Notes: a model not told the origin generated them from the letters alone. Counted from the stretch's first letter, positions 8,377 through 17,063 are shown. The stretch is DNA of 64,000 nucleotides from an uncultured delta proteobacterium (GCA_903906315.1 CAIVJW010000255.1:26876-90875), one strand, 5' to 3'. Numbers and translations: made by a program.

Positions 8377-9501
8377 CTAGCTCGTCCGCCCCGCGGCCGC
8401 CGGGGGCGGCGCGAGCACATGGTCGAAATAGGCCGACGGATCGCCCGATTTGCCGTCCATCGCGGCCATCGCGACGTTGTACATCTCGCGCGCGGTCACG
8501 TAGTGCAAAGCCCACGCGCGCCCGTCGTCGTAGCGCGCGAGCGCCTCGTGGAGGCGGCGCCCCGGCTCGCCGAGCAACGACGCCGCCTGCGCCTCGGGCG
8601 CGCCATGCGTGTACACCTTGACGAAGACCCACTCGGGCCGCCCGGCGACGTGGATGTCCTGGGCGACCCAGGTGCGCACGCGCGCGGCCGATCCCGGGTT
8701 CGTCGCGGTCACGCCGGAGCTCTCGACGTACAAGGGCACGCGGTGCCGCCGGATCGCGGGAGCGATCGGCCCCTCGACGAAGAGCACGCGGTCGTCTCTC
8801 CGCACGCCGACGCGGGCGCGCTCGCCGCCCTCGTAGGATCGACGGCGCGCGAGGTCCCCCGTCGGCCAGTAGATCTCGTTCACCCGGCCCGGCTGGCTCT
8901 CGTCGGGCGCGGCCGGGAACGTGAAGTCCGCGTAGCAGCCGGTGTCGAAGAGCAGCGGCAGCTCCTCGTCGACGCCGCACCATCGGCCGTCGGCGCGCGC
9001 GTTGGCGAGGCACCAGTTGCCGTGGATGAAGGCGTAGCGCAGGCGGCCCCCCGGGTCGCGCGCGAGGTGGCCGTGCGAGGCGAGCTCCCCGAGATAGCGC
9101 GCGAGGTCGGCGCGCAGCCCCTCGGCGGTGTCGCCGTCGTGGTGCAGGTGCAGCTCCACCTCGCCGAGCCCGCGCTGCGCGAGGCCGGCGAAGGCGTCGA
9201 GCCACCGGGCGCGGTACTGCTCGCCGGGGAAGAAGAAGGTGTGGCGGGGGTGGCGACCATGCGAGTCGCGGAAGCGGCCGGCGAGCGCCGGGTAGCCCTC
9301 CGTCCAGGCGCGGACGCGGGCGTCGCCGACCTCGTCGGAGACGCCGTTCCACAGGGGCTCGTGGTGATCGCAGAACGCGAAGAGGAGGTGCCGCAAGCCC
9401 ACGGCGCGATCGTCGCGGCGGGCCTCCCAGGCGTGCCGGACGTAGCCGGCGAGCCATCGGTCGAGGTGCTTGCCCTCGAGGTAGCGCACGAGTCTTCGCA
9501 T
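8377..9501 (-). CDS. Divergent NodB/polysaccharide deacetylase-like protein
   Basis: A 374-aa protein without a signal peptide. I do not recognise a named family with certainty, but several segments look like a carbohydrate deacetylase barrel. HTFFFPGEQY is an entry strand, GEVELHLHHDGDT resembles the metal-binding HxxH strand, RYAFIHGNW is a core strand and FDTGCYADFTFPAAP resembles the NodB motif 4 Asp/Phe-Thr-Phe-Pro. The usual TFDDG motif is absent, so catalysis may differ. It is the first gene of a tight minus-strand unit with a GT2 and the flippase, which supports a role in polymer modification. A GTG three bases before the chosen ATG would add one residue. Confidence 0.6.
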   Translation of the reverse strand: MRRLVRYLEGKHLDRWLAGYVRHAWEARRDDRAVGLRHLLFAFCDHHEPLWNGVSDEVGDARVRAWTEGYPALAGRFRDSHGRHPRHTFFFPGEQYRARWLDAFAGLAQRGLGEVELHLHHDGDTAEGLRADLARYLGELASHGHLARDPGGRLRYAFIHGNWCLANARADGRWCGVDEELPLLFDTGCYADFTFPAAPDESQPGRVNEIYWPTGDLARRRSYEGGERARVGVRRDDRVLFVEGPIAPAIRRHRVPLYVESSGVTATNPGSAARVRTWVAQDIHVAGRPEWVFVKVYTHGAPEAQAASLLGEPGRRLHEALARYDDGRAWALHYVTAREMYNVAMAAMDGKSGDPSAYFDHVLAPPPAAAGRTS

Positions 9502-9578
9502 CACAACCGGTCATACTACACCGGCTCGACGCCGTGGCCCGGACGGCCCGGGAGCAGGCCGCCTCGGCCGCGCAGCGG

Positions 9579-9881
9579 TCAGGGGCCCCGCGTGCAACAG
9601 GTCGCGCCCCTTCGCTCGACGCGCCGCAGGCACGGCGTCGCGCCGAGGAGGCACTCTGCGGATCCCACCACGAGCGCGCCGCCCGGCGCGAGCCGATCGA
9701 TCAGGACGGCGAGGACACGAGCCTTGTCGGCCGGCGCGAAGTAGATGAGCACGTTGCGACCGAGTCGTCGCCTCTCCTCGATCGCGGCCCTCCGAGCGAA
9801 TCGGCCCGCCGGCGGGAACCTGAAGGCGACTCCCACCACACCGCGGCGCGCGGCTCGCCATCCGGGATAAGCTCGCGGCAT
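9579..9881 (-). pseudogene. Remnant of a CheR-type protein-glutamate methyltransferase
   Basis: The second half of this 100-codon frame matches the C-terminal part of CheR methyltransferases. GRNVLIYFAPADKARVLAVL (from about 9761 downward) corresponds to the family motif RNVLIYF plus the following helix, and LAPGGALVVGSAECL to the LxPGGxLxxGxxE strand-turn. The S-adenosylmethionine-binding first half and the N-terminal helical domain are missing; the upstream residues are Arg-rich and unlike CheR. About 65 codons of homology therefore survive. The frame begins five bases from the divergent polymerase start. I read it as a decayed gene or a leftover of a rearrangement. A functional small protein is possible but unlikely. 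Confidence 0.6.
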
Positions 9882-9886
9882 CTTCC

Positions 9887-11260
9887 ATGTTCGCCCTGCC
9901 CGGCGTGCTCGCGCTCCTCGTGTTCGTCTACCTGCGTCCGCAGGAGTTCTCCGAGCAGGCCAGGTCGTTCCCCGGCCTGTACGTGAGCTTCGCGCTCGCG
10001 GTGTTCGGCCTCGTCGTCGACGTCCGCCTCGCGCACCGCCGGCTCGCCGCCGCGCCGCAGCTCACCCTCGCGCTCGCCTTCTACGGTTGGTACGTGATCA
10101 CGGTCGCGCTGCGCGCGCCGGGCACGCTCGCCACCGAGGCCGTCAGCCTCCTGATCGCGATTGCCATGTACGCGGTCGTCGCGCACGGAGTCGAGACGTT
10201 CCGCGCCTTCCAGACCCTCGCGTCGACCGTCCTGACGATGGTCCTCTGGGTGGCGTTCGTCGGCGTCCACCAGCACTTCCAACCCGTGCAGTGCATTCAG
10301 CTCGATCAGGCCAACCCCGAGGGCCGCGGGCGCCCCGACGGGCGCGACTGCGAGACGGTGCGCGACTGCGAGCAGAATGACGCCGAGCCCGGCGCCTCGT
10401 ACCAGTGCGAGCACGTCGGCCTCGCGGGCACGACGTCCATCGGCCACGGGCGCGTGCGCTACCGCGGCATCCTCAACGACCCGAACGAGCTCGCCCTCGT
10501 CACCAGCGCCGGCGTGCCGTTCGCCTTCGCGTTCCGCGCGCGGTCGCGAACGCTGCCCCGCACGCTGCTCGTCGTCGGCACGGTCGTGCTCGTGGGCCTC
10601 TGCACGCTCTACACCCAGTCACGGGGCGGGCAGATCGTGTTCCTCGCCGTCCTCGGCGCGTACTTCGTGCGCCGCTACGGCTGGAAGGGCGTCGCGCTCG
10701 CCGGGCTGACCGCCGTTCCGGTGTTGCTGCTCGGCGGGCGCAGCGGCGCGGAGGCCGACGACTCGACGCGCGAGCGGATCGAGTGCTGGTACGAGGGGAT
10801 GACTATGTGGCGGTCGAGCCCGATCTTCGGGGTCGGCGGCGGGCAGTTCACCGCGCACCACTACCTCACCGCTCACAACTCGTACGTCCTCACGCTCGCC
10901 GAGCTCGGGTCGGTCGGCTTCTTCCTTTGGACCGCCGTGCTGTGGACGACGGTGAAGGTGCCCGTCACGGCGGTACGCAGGTACTCCGGCGTCCCGGGCG
11001 CGGAGGTCGCGCTCACGTGGGCGATTGCGCTGCTCGCAGCCTGGTTCGGCGTGCTGCTCGGCATCTTCTTCCTGTCGTTCGCCTACAAGCACGTGCTCTG
11101 GATCTACATCGGGCTCACCGGCGCCTTCCACGGCGCGACGCGACGCCACGACCCCGCCTTCGAGGTGCGCTTCGGCTGGCGCGACGCAGGCTTGCTCATC
11201 GCGGCGAACGTCGCGCTGACGGTCGGCATGTTCGCGTACACGCGCCTGCGCGCGCCATGA
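9887..11260 (+). CDS. O-antigen ligase/polymerase family membrane protein (Wzy-like)
   Basis: Polytopic protein of 457 aa with about eleven hydrophobic segments and one long periplasmic-type loop. It carries the O-antigen ligase domain signature around GILNDPNELALVTSAGVPF, TQSRGGQIVFLAVLGAYFVR and HNSYVLTLAELGSVGFFLW. The family polymerises or ligates lipid-linked repeat units in the periplasm. An unusual Cys-rich insert (several Cys between about residues 137 and 182) lies in the loop before the GILNDPNE motif and could form disulphides. The ATG at 9887 opens the first hydrophobic segment. Beside a flippase and an export lipoprotein, Wzy is the likelier role than WaaL. Confidence 0.85.
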   Translation: MFALPGVLALLVFVYLRPQEFSEQARSFPGLYVSFALAVFGLVVDVRLAHRRLAAAPQLTLALAFYGWYVITVALRAPGTLATEAVSLLIAIAMYAVVAHGVETFRAFQTLASTVLTMVLWVAFVGVHQHFQPVQCIQLDQANPEGRGRPDGRDCETVRDCEQNDAEPGASYQCEHVGLAGTTSIGHGRVRYRGILNDPNELALVTSAGVPFAFAFRARSRTLPRTLLVVGTVVLVGLCTLYTQSRGGQIVFLAVLGAYFVRRYGWKGVALAGLTAVPVLLLGGRSGAEADDSTRERIECWYEGMTMWRSSPIFGVGGGQFTAHHYLTAHNSYVLTLAELGSVGFFLWTAVLWTTVKVPVTAVRRYSGVPGAEVALTWAIALLAAWFGVLLGIFFLSFAYKHVLWIYIGLTGAFHGATRRHDPAFEVRFGWRDAGLLIAANVALTVGMFAYTRLRAP

Positions 11261-11345
11261 TCCCGCTCGGCGCTTCCCCGGGCGCACGAGGCGCGGCGCG
11301 CGTGCGCGCGGACCGAATCGGCGCGCGCGAGAAGGCCTGAAACAT

Positions 11346-11404
11346 GGAGGCGAGGAGGCGGGGAGGCGGGGAGGTCGGATCCGCCGTCCTGGCTCCCCGG
11401 CCTC
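11346..11404. repeat. Purine-rich stretch with imperfect inverted repeat
   Basis: The 232-base gap between the polymerase and the export lipoprotein holds a run of GGAGG/GAGGCGGGG units, then a CTCCCCGGCCTC arm that can pair back with GAGGCGGGGAG. It could be a transcription-ending hairpin or a dispersed intergenic repeat; copies elsewhere cannot be tested here. Confidence 0.35.
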
Positions 11405-11492
11405 ATGGGATGGCTTCTCTTGGTTCTGCCCGGGCTCTATGCTCGCGGCGATCGACCCGCCGCGACCGCGCCGCAACCGACACGAGGAAGCC

Positions 11493-12083
11493 TTGAGCCC
11501 CCGACTCGCCCCGATCGCGTTCGCCGCCGCCCTCGCGGGCTGCAGCGCGGCGCCGCCCATCCACGACTACGCGAAGGAGCTCGACCCGAGCAAGCACGAG
11601 TACATCGTCGGCATCTCGGATCAGCTGCGCATCACGGTGTGGAAGAACCCGGACCTGTCGACGGACGCGACCGTGCGGCCGGACGGGACGATCACGATGC
11701 CGCTGCTCGGCGACCTGCGCGCGGCCCGTCAGACGCCGTCGCGGATCCGCGAGGAGGTCAAGCTGCGCCTCGCCGCGTACGTGAAGGACGAGAGCGCGGT
11801 CGTGACCGTCGCGGTCACCAGCGTGAACAGCTACCGCTTCACGGTCGCGGGGAACGTCGAGCGCGCGGGCGTGTTCACGTCGCAGTCCTACGTGAGCGTC
11901 GCGGAGGCGATCGCGATGGCGGGCGGCCCGACCCGCTTCGCCTCGCCGAGCCAGATGGTGATCGTCCGGCAGGAAAGCGGCAAGACCCGCCGGATCCCGG
12001 TCCCTTACGAGGACGTGCGGTCCGGCGATCACCCGGAGAAGGACCTCGTCCTCGTCGCGGGCGACACGGTGTTCGTGCCATGA
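11493..12083 (+). CDS. Polysaccharide export lipoprotein (Wza/GfcE-like, Poly_export + SLBB)
   Basis: Outer-membrane-type export protein of 196 aa. I chose the TTG at 11493. It follows a GAGGA at 11484-11488 and gives a compact lipoprotein signal with lipobox L14-A-G-C17; earlier in-frame starts would bury this signal. The Poly_export domain runs from YIVGISDQLRITVWKNPDL through VRPDGTITMPLLGDL to the VTVAVTSVNSYRFTVAGNV strand, followed by a soluble-ligand-binding beta-grasp domain (GVFTSQSYVSVAEAIAMAGG). It is shorter than E. coli Wza and lacks its C-terminal membrane helix, as do many single-SLBB homologues. No Wzc-type co-polymerase lies in the window. The stop overlaps the next start in ATGA. 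Confidence 0.88.
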   Translation: MSPRLAPIAFAAALAGCSAAPPIHDYAKELDPSKHEYIVGISDQLRITVWKNPDLSTDATVRPDGTITMPLLGDLRAARQTPSRIREEVKLRLAAYVKDESAVVTVAVTSVNSYRFTVAGNVERAGVFTSQSYVSVAEAIAMAGGPTRFASPSQMVIVRQESGKTRRIPVPYEDVRSGDHPEKDLVLVAGDTVFVP

Positions 12084-14023
12084 GGCGCCGCGCAGGGCGG
12101 GGGGTTCGCGCGATCGGAGCCTCCCTCGCCCTCGCGGCCTCCGCGGCCACGTCCTGGGCGAGTGCGGGCGGGCCCCGCGTGGTCGCGATCGACGACGGCG
12201 TGCGGGTGCGGCGGGGCGACCTCGGGATCGCCCCGCGGCCCGAGGACCCGGTCGCGCGGCCGGACGGCTCGGTGCGGCTGGCTGCGCTGCGCGGCGAGGT
12301 GGTCGCGTTCCAGGTGGTCGTCGAGGCGGGCGACGCCCCCGCGGACGGCGTCACGGTCGACCTCGCGCTCGCGCCGTCGGCGCGGACCGGCGCCGGAGCG
12401 CGGCCGACGGTGGAGCGCTTCGTCGAGCACGCGGTCGAGGTGACGGGGCGATCGCGCAACGACCGCCGGCCCGGCGAGGCGCTGGCGTGGTCGAAAGGCG
12501 CGCGCCCGAAGGACGATCGCGTCCTCGGCCTCGTGCCGGACGCGCTCATCCCGGTCGGTCACGCGCCCGCGTGGTGCCCCTACCCGCTCGCGATCGCGCC
12601 TCGCACGGCGCACGCGCTGTGGATCGACGTCTCGGTCCCGGTCACCGCCGCGCCGGGCACGTACGAAGGCGAGGTGACGGTGGCCGCGCACGGCGCGCCG
12701 TTCGCGCGGCTGCCGGTCACTTTGACGGTCGACGACGTCGAGCTGCCCTACCGCGCGGTCAGCTTCTTCGCGCACTACGGGCCCGAGGAGGAGCTCGAGG
12801 CGCGCATCGGCGGCGGCTTCGAGACGGAGCGCAGCCTGTGGCAGCTCCTCCATCGGCACCACGTCGACGCGCTCGCGGACCTCACGTCGCCGGCGGACGT
12901 CGCGCGTCTCGCGCCCGCGCTCGACGGGTCGCTCTTCACGCAGGCGCACGGCTACTCCGGGCCCGGCGAGGGCGCGCCCCCGGCCGTCGCCGCGATCGGC
13001 ACCTACGGAAGGCTCGGCGATCCGCGCCCCGAGGCGCTCCGAGCCGTGCGGGCCGTCACGCCGCTCGTGCCGAAGGCGATCGACGATCTCCTGCTCTACG
13101 CGGTGGACGAGCAGTGCCGGAGCCCACGCGGGCCGGGCTGGCGCGCCCTGCTGCGCGGCGCCCCGGATCTCGCCCGCGTCCGCGTCGCCCACACGTGCTC
13201 CGAGGATCCGAGCGGGCAGGACGTCGACCTCGTGATGATGGCGGCGCAGGCGTACGACGGCGAGCTCGCCGCGCGCGCGCGCGGCCTCGGCAAGGCGGTC
13301 TGGGTCTACAACGGCCACCGACCGCAGACGGGCGTGCTCGTGCTCGACGCCGATCCGGTGGACCCGCGCGCGACGGCGTGGATCGCGGCGACGCGCGACG
13401 TCGGGCGCTGGTTTCTCTGGGAGGCCACGTTCTGGAACGACGGCAACGCCGGCGGCCACGGTCCCATCGACCCGTTCACCACGGCCGAGTCGTTCCACAA
13501 CGCCGACGGCGACCGGATGCTGCTCGACGGGATCCTCGTCTACCCGGGCGCGCAGAAGGGGTTTCCGGCGCGGTCGCTGGGACGAAGCGAGGTGCTGCCC
13601 TCGATCCGCCTGAAGAACCTGCGCCGCGGCATCGAGGACGCGGGCTACCTGGCGCTCGCGCGCACCGCCGATCCGGCGAAGGCCGACGCGATCGCGAGCA
13701 CGCTCATCGGCGCCGCGTTCGCCGAGGTCGCCGCGCGGGGACGGGCGGCGTTCCCGAACGATGGAGTGGCCTTCGCGCGCGCCCGCGAGGCGCTGCGCGC
13801 GATCATCCGGCCGCAGACGACCCTGACGCGGGTGGCGATGGCGGACGTGCTCCGCGCGGGCGCCGAGGCTCGCCGCACGACGCGCTCGGCCCGGCAGAGA
13901 TCCCTGCACGAGGCCGCGCTCGCGGCGCTGATCGTGACGACGCTGGTGCTGGTCGTGGTGGTCGTCCGCGGGCGACGCAGGCGACGCGCAGAGGACGCCG
14001 CCACCCCCGGCGACGCCCCGTAG
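12080..14023 (+). CDS. DUF4091 domain protein, secreted and C-terminally anchored
   Basis: Protein of 647 aa with a signal peptide (about residues 1-28) and one C-terminal membrane helix (LAALIVTTLVLVVVVV) ending in an Arg-rich tail. The C-terminal half matches DUF4091, a domain found beside TIM-barrel glycosidase-like domains: ILVYPGAQKGFPARSLG, then SIRLKNLRRGIEDAGYLALA. The middle part (FFAHYGPEEELEARIGGG, DLVMMAAQAYDGE) looks like a GH-type barrel. I infer a periplasmic or surface carbohydrate-active protein, but no catalytic residues can be named. It is translationally coupled to the export lipoprotein (ATGA overlap), which ties it to polymer export or trimming. Confidence 0.75.
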   Translation: MRRRAGRGVRAIGASLALAASAATSWASAGGPRVVAIDDGVRVRRGDLGIAPRPEDPVARPDGSVRLAALRGEVVAFQVVVEAGDAPADGVTVDLALAPSARTGAGARPTVERFVEHAVEVTGRSRNDRRPGEALAWSKGARPKDDRVLGLVPDALIPVGHAPAWCPYPLAIAPRTAHALWIDVSVPVTAAPGTYEGEVTVAAHGAPFARLPVTLTVDDVELPYRAVSFFAHYGPEEELEARIGGGFETERSLWQLLHRHHVDALADLTSPADVARLAPALDGSLFTQAHGYSGPGEGAPPAVAAIGTYGRLGDPRPEALRAVRAVTPLVPKAIDDLLLYAVDEQCRSPRGPGWRALLRGAPDLARVRVAHTCSEDPSGQDVDLVMMAAQAYDGELAARARGLGKAVWVYNGHRPQTGVLVLDADPVDPRATAWIAATRDVGRWFLWEATFWNDGNAGGHGPIDPFTTAESFHNADGDRMLLDGILVYPGAQKGFPARSLGRSEVLPSIRLKNLRRGIEDAGYLALARTADPAKADAIASTLIGAAFAEVAARGRAAFPNDGVAFARAREALRAIIRPQTTLTRVAMADVLRAGAEARRTTRSARQRSLHEAALAALIVTTLVLVVVVVRGRRRRRAEDAATPGDAP

Positions 14024-14025
14024 GG

Positions 14026-14418
14026 CTACTTGCGGCCCTTCGCGGCGACGATCGCCGCGAGGCCGAGGACGATCGGGACGATGCCGACGCCGAATCCGAG
14101 CTTGAGCGACTGGCCCGCGACGACCTCGGCGTGCGCCAGACCGCGGGTGCGGTCGGTCGCGCTCACGCCAGGTCGGGCGAAGGCCGCCTGCGCCCGCTCG
14201 AGGTACGACTTCATCCCGGCCTGGCCCACGCCGACCGGGACGAGCCCGACGACCACGGCCACGACGCCGAGCACGACGCCAATCCGCGCGAGCCGGAGCG
14301 CCGCGATCAGCGCCGAGAGGCCGATCACGATCGCGAGACCACCGGCGAGGATCGCGGCCCACATGAAGCCCGGGTTGGACTTGAAGGCGTCGAGGAAGCT
14401 CGCGTCGCTGGGCACCAT
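14026..14418 (-). CDS. Small membrane protein of unknown function
   Basis: A 130-aa protein with three hydrophobic segments (about residues 19-40, 45-67 and 105-126). A polar loop of roughly 40 residues (SYLERAQAAFARPG onward) lies between the second and third. The beginning, NPGFMWAAILAGGLAIVIG, is loosely reminiscent of MotA/TolQ/ExbB proteins, but the rest of that family is absent, so no function is assigned. The gene follows the glycosyltransferase gene by 53 bases on the same strand and is convergent with DUF4091, two bases apart. Confidence 0.65.
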   Translation of the reverse strand: MVPSDASFLDAFKSNPGFMWAAILAGGLAIVIGLSALIAALRLARIGVVLGVVAVVVGLVPVGVGQAGMKSYLERAQAAFARPGVSATDRTRGLAHAEVVAGQSLKLGFGVGIVPIVLGLAAIVAAKGRK

Positions 14419-14471
14419 CGGGCCATTGTAGTCCGCTCTCGCCCCGCGGTCCGAACCACGGACCTCGCCGG

Positions 14472-15656
14472 CTACGTCGCGACGGCGGCGCCCCGCGGCC
14501 GGATCGCGCCGACGTGTCGCCGGATCTCGTCCACCCGCGCCTCCCAGCTCTCGCCGCGCATCGACTCGCTGCGATCGACGCGCGAACCCGGCGACGCAAG
14601 GGCGGCCTCGATCTCTCGCACGAACCCCGCCGGATCGCGGCCGATGCGACAGGCGTCCCCGAGCACCTCGACCTCCGGGATCGCCGTCGACACGACGGGC
14701 AGGCCGGCGGCGAGGTACTCGCGCACCTTGAGCGGGTTCGCGGCGAGCGTCACCTCGTTGATGGGGAACGGGAGCAGGCCGACGTCGAAGGCCTTGCAGT
14801 ACCCGGGCAGCTCCGCGAAGGGCCTGCGGCCGAGGACGTGCACGTTCGGCATGCGAGCGAGGGCGCCCAGATCGGTCGCGACCTTGCCGATCAGCACGAC
14901 GGACCCGCCGGGGAACGCGCGCGCGACGTGCTCCAGCAGCGGCACGTCGAACCAGTCCGTGCCCATCAGCCCGAAGTAGCCGAGGATCGGCCGCGGCAGA
15001 CGCGCGACGTCGGCGGGGATGGCGGTCTCCGGGTCGAGCGCCGTCCGGAAGCGCGCGAAGTCGACTCCGTGACGCACGAGCACGGTGCGCGGGTTCTCGC
15101 GCGCCTTCGCGTCGAAGAGCCGGCTCGCGGAGACGATGACGAGATCGGCCCTGCGCAGCAGGCGACGCTCGAGGTCGACCAGCGCGGCCTTCGGCACGCC
15201 CTCGAACGCGGTGTACTCATCGACGCAGTAGTAGATCACGAGGTCCTCGCCGAGCGTGCCCGCGACGAGCGCCGCCGCGGGGTTGAACACCCAGTTGATG
15301 GGCCGCGAAAAGCGGAGCGCGCGCATCGCTCGCCCGACCTGCAGGCGCAAGAGGACGCGATTGAGCGCCTGCATCGACGGCACGCCATAGGCCGGGATCG
15401 CGAGCGGACTGAGCACGAAGAGGTTCTTCTCGACCTCGCGCACGGGCGTCGCGGCGGCGCGCAGCTTGTCGACGACCCGGCGGAGGTCGTGCGCCGACGC
15501 GCGCGGCGCGCGGTAGCCGATCGAGTTGACCCAGAGGACGCGGTTGTCGCGCGCGAGGATGCGCATCACGTGCGTCTTGGAGAGCGGATCACCCGTGAAG
15601 TCGTGGCTGAAGCACAGCATGTCGCGACCGCGGAGCGGGTCTTCCATGCGGAGCAT
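14472..15656 (-). CDS. Glycosyltransferase, GT-B fold (GT1/GT4-like)
   Basis: Cytoplasmic glycosyltransferase of 394 aa. The N-terminal Rossmann half shows SHDFTGDPLSKTHVMRILAR and RVLWVNSIGY. The C-terminal half has ILGYFGLMGTDWFDVPLLEHV, VVLIGKVATDLGAL and NVHVLGRRPFAELPGYCKAF, then KVREYLAAGLPVVSTAIPEV, the nucleotide-sugar-binding end motif. The overall pattern resembles TuaH-like enzymes. The ATG at 15656 is used; a second ATG nine bases further in is equally possible. It probably adds a sugar to the repeat unit of the nearby polymer, although it belongs to a different strand group from the flippase operon. Confidence 0.82.
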   Translation of the reverse strand: MLRMEDPLRGRDMLCFSHDFTGDPLSKTHVMRILARDNRVLWVNSIGYRAPRASAHDLRRVVDKLRAAATPVREVEKNLFVLSPLAIPAYGVPSMQALNRVLLRLQVGRAMRALRFSRPINWVFNPAAALVAGTLGEDLVIYYCVDEYTAFEGVPKAALVDLERRLLRRADLVIVSASRLFDAKARENPRTVLVRHGVDFARFRTALDPETAIPADVARLPRPILGYFGLMGTDWFDVPLLEHVARAFPGGSVVLIGKVATDLGALARMPNVHVLGRRPFAELPGYCKAFDVGLLPFPINEVTLAANPLKVREYLAAGLPVVSTAIPEVEVLGDACRIGRDPAGFVREIEAALASPGSRVDRSESMRGESWEARVDEIRRHVGAIRPRGAAVAT

Positions 15657-15775
15657 TTACCACTATCGGCTCCTGGCCGCCGCGACCTCGCGCGAGCGCC
15701 GCCCAGGATCCGCGCCCCCTGGCACGTTCGCCACGCGGGCCGCGTGCGCCGCCAGGTCGCCTGCGGAGGAGAGGG

Positions 15776-16990
15776 TCAGTTGCGCACGCAGTTGCCGTCC
15801 CAGACGATGGGCTGGCCCAGGTCGACGACCTCCATGTCCTTCGGCTCGATCGCCGCGAGCGAGTACGAGTCGACGCCGAGCGCGGCCCACTTGTTCTTGG
15901 TCGCGCGGTCGCTCTGCGCCGTGAGCGCGATGTTGCCGCCGTCGGCCAGGAGCATGCCATACGTCTGCATCGCCTTGGCGATCACGCGCGCGCCAGGAGC
16001 GAGGATCTGCACCGGATAGCCGGCGCGCAGCCGGAGGCGCACGCCGTACGGCGGAGCGTTCGCACCGCCGGAGGTCGCGAACGTGGAGTGCGTCCCCGGG
16101 TGGACGTACGTGAGCTTGCGAATCCGGCTGTTCGGCAGGATGAAGCGGATGGCGTGGTCGAGGTGGCCCGACGCGACCTCGTCCGCCGAGAAGATCAGCG
16201 CCGCCACCGGGAACCCGCCGGCGTCGGCCGAGGTGCAGCCCTCGCCGCGCAGGGTCGGGCCGTACGCCTTCGTCAGGTCCCACACGGCCGTCGCTCCGCC
16301 CTCGAACGCGTTGCCCACGAGGTTCGCGCGCCACATCTCGTAGAGCTTCTTCGTGGGACCGTGCACGACGAGCAGGTGGCAGTCGCCGTTCATCGTGCAC
16401 TCGTAGCCCGGCTCGCCCTCGAGCGCGCCGCCTGCGGGGACCGGGAACGGCACGGCGTCGCCGTCGGGAGCGTAGTAGTCGCCGGTCGGCGTGAAGCTCT
16501 TGAAGGGCGTGTTCGCGTCCGCGAAGAGCAGCTCGAGACTGAAGTCGATGCGCATCTGGCCGGTGCCCCAGCCGCCCGCCTGCTCGAGCCAGCCCATGAC
16601 CGCGTCCGAGGTCGCGTCCTTCGCGAGCGCGTCGACCTTCTTCGTCCAGGGGTTCGGCGCCTCGAACAGCGCGCCCACGGCGCCACCGCCGGTCGACGCT
16701 GCGCCCCCCGCGCCGCCGGTCGACGCTGCGCCCCCTGCGCCGCCCGTCGACGCTGCGCCCCCTGCGCCGCCCGTCGACGCTGCGCCCCCCGCGCCGCCCG
16801 TCGACGCTGCGCCCCCCGCGCCGCCGGGACCGGTGGTCGTGCTCGACGTCGAAGCGCCGCCGGACGCCGTCGTCGCGGCGTGGCCGGCGCCGCCGACGAC
16901 GCCGCTGCCGCCGAGCGCTCCCCCCGCACAGCCCTCGATGCAGATCAGCGAGCTTGTCCCGAGCCGCAGCAGCAGAGTCCCGGTGCGCAT
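15776..16990 (-). CDS. Secreted/lipoprotein-like protein with Gly-Ala-Ser-Thr repeat linker
   Basis: A 404-aa exported protein. A short hydrophobic signal ends at an I-E-G-C site (Cys21), an imperfect lipobox. A low-complexity linker follows with five copies of a nine-residue AASTGGAGG unit, then a globular domain of about 285 residues. That domain has segments I associate with a family of secreted proteins of unknown function: CTSADAGGFPVAALIF, ASGHLDHAIRFILP, VHPGTHST, PPYGVRLRLRAGY and AKAMQTYGMLLADGGNIAL. Six Cys in the mature part could pair. An upstream in-frame start at 17026 is possible but would displace the signal peptide. No enzymatic role is assigned. Confidence 0.72.
   Translation of the reverse strand: MRTGTLLLRLGTSSLICIEGCAGGALGGSGVVGGAGHAATTASGGASTSSTTTGPGGAGGAASTGGAGGAASTGGAGGAASTGGAGGAASTGGAGGAASTGGGAVGALFEAPNPWTKKVDALAKDATSDAVMGWLEQAGGWGTGQMRIDFSLELLFADANTPFKSFTPTGDYYAPDGDAVPFPVPAGGALEGEPGYECTMNGDCHLLVVHGPTKKLYEMWRANLVGNAFEGGATAVWDLTKAYGPTLRGEGCTSADAGGFPVAALIFSADEVASGHLDHAIRFILPNSRIRKLTYVHPGTHSTFATSGGANAPPYGVRLRLRAGYPVQILAPGARVIAKAMQTYGMLLADGGNIALTAQSDRATKNKWAALGVDSYSLAAIEPKDMEVVDLGQPIVWDGNCVRN
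16691..16825. repeat. 27-bp tandem repeat, five units
   Basis: Five near-identical in-frame 27-base units (ggtcgacgctgcgcccccc plus gcgccgcc) inside the lipoprotein gene at 15776-16990. Each encodes one nine-residue Ala/Ser/Thr/Gly unit. Third-position differences are few, which suggests recent expansion by slippage or unequal exchange. Confidence 0.9.
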
Positions 16991-17063
16991 GGGGAGCAAG
17001 GTACGGACCCGGTCGACGGGTCGCAAGGCGTCGGACCGGCCGCCGACCGCCCGTCCGTCCCCG

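Noticed and set aside
16691..16825. Possible CRISPR array
   Set aside because: Units of 27 bases follow each other without spacers, stay in frame and encode a Gly/Ala/Ser/Thr linker; no cas genes are nearby.
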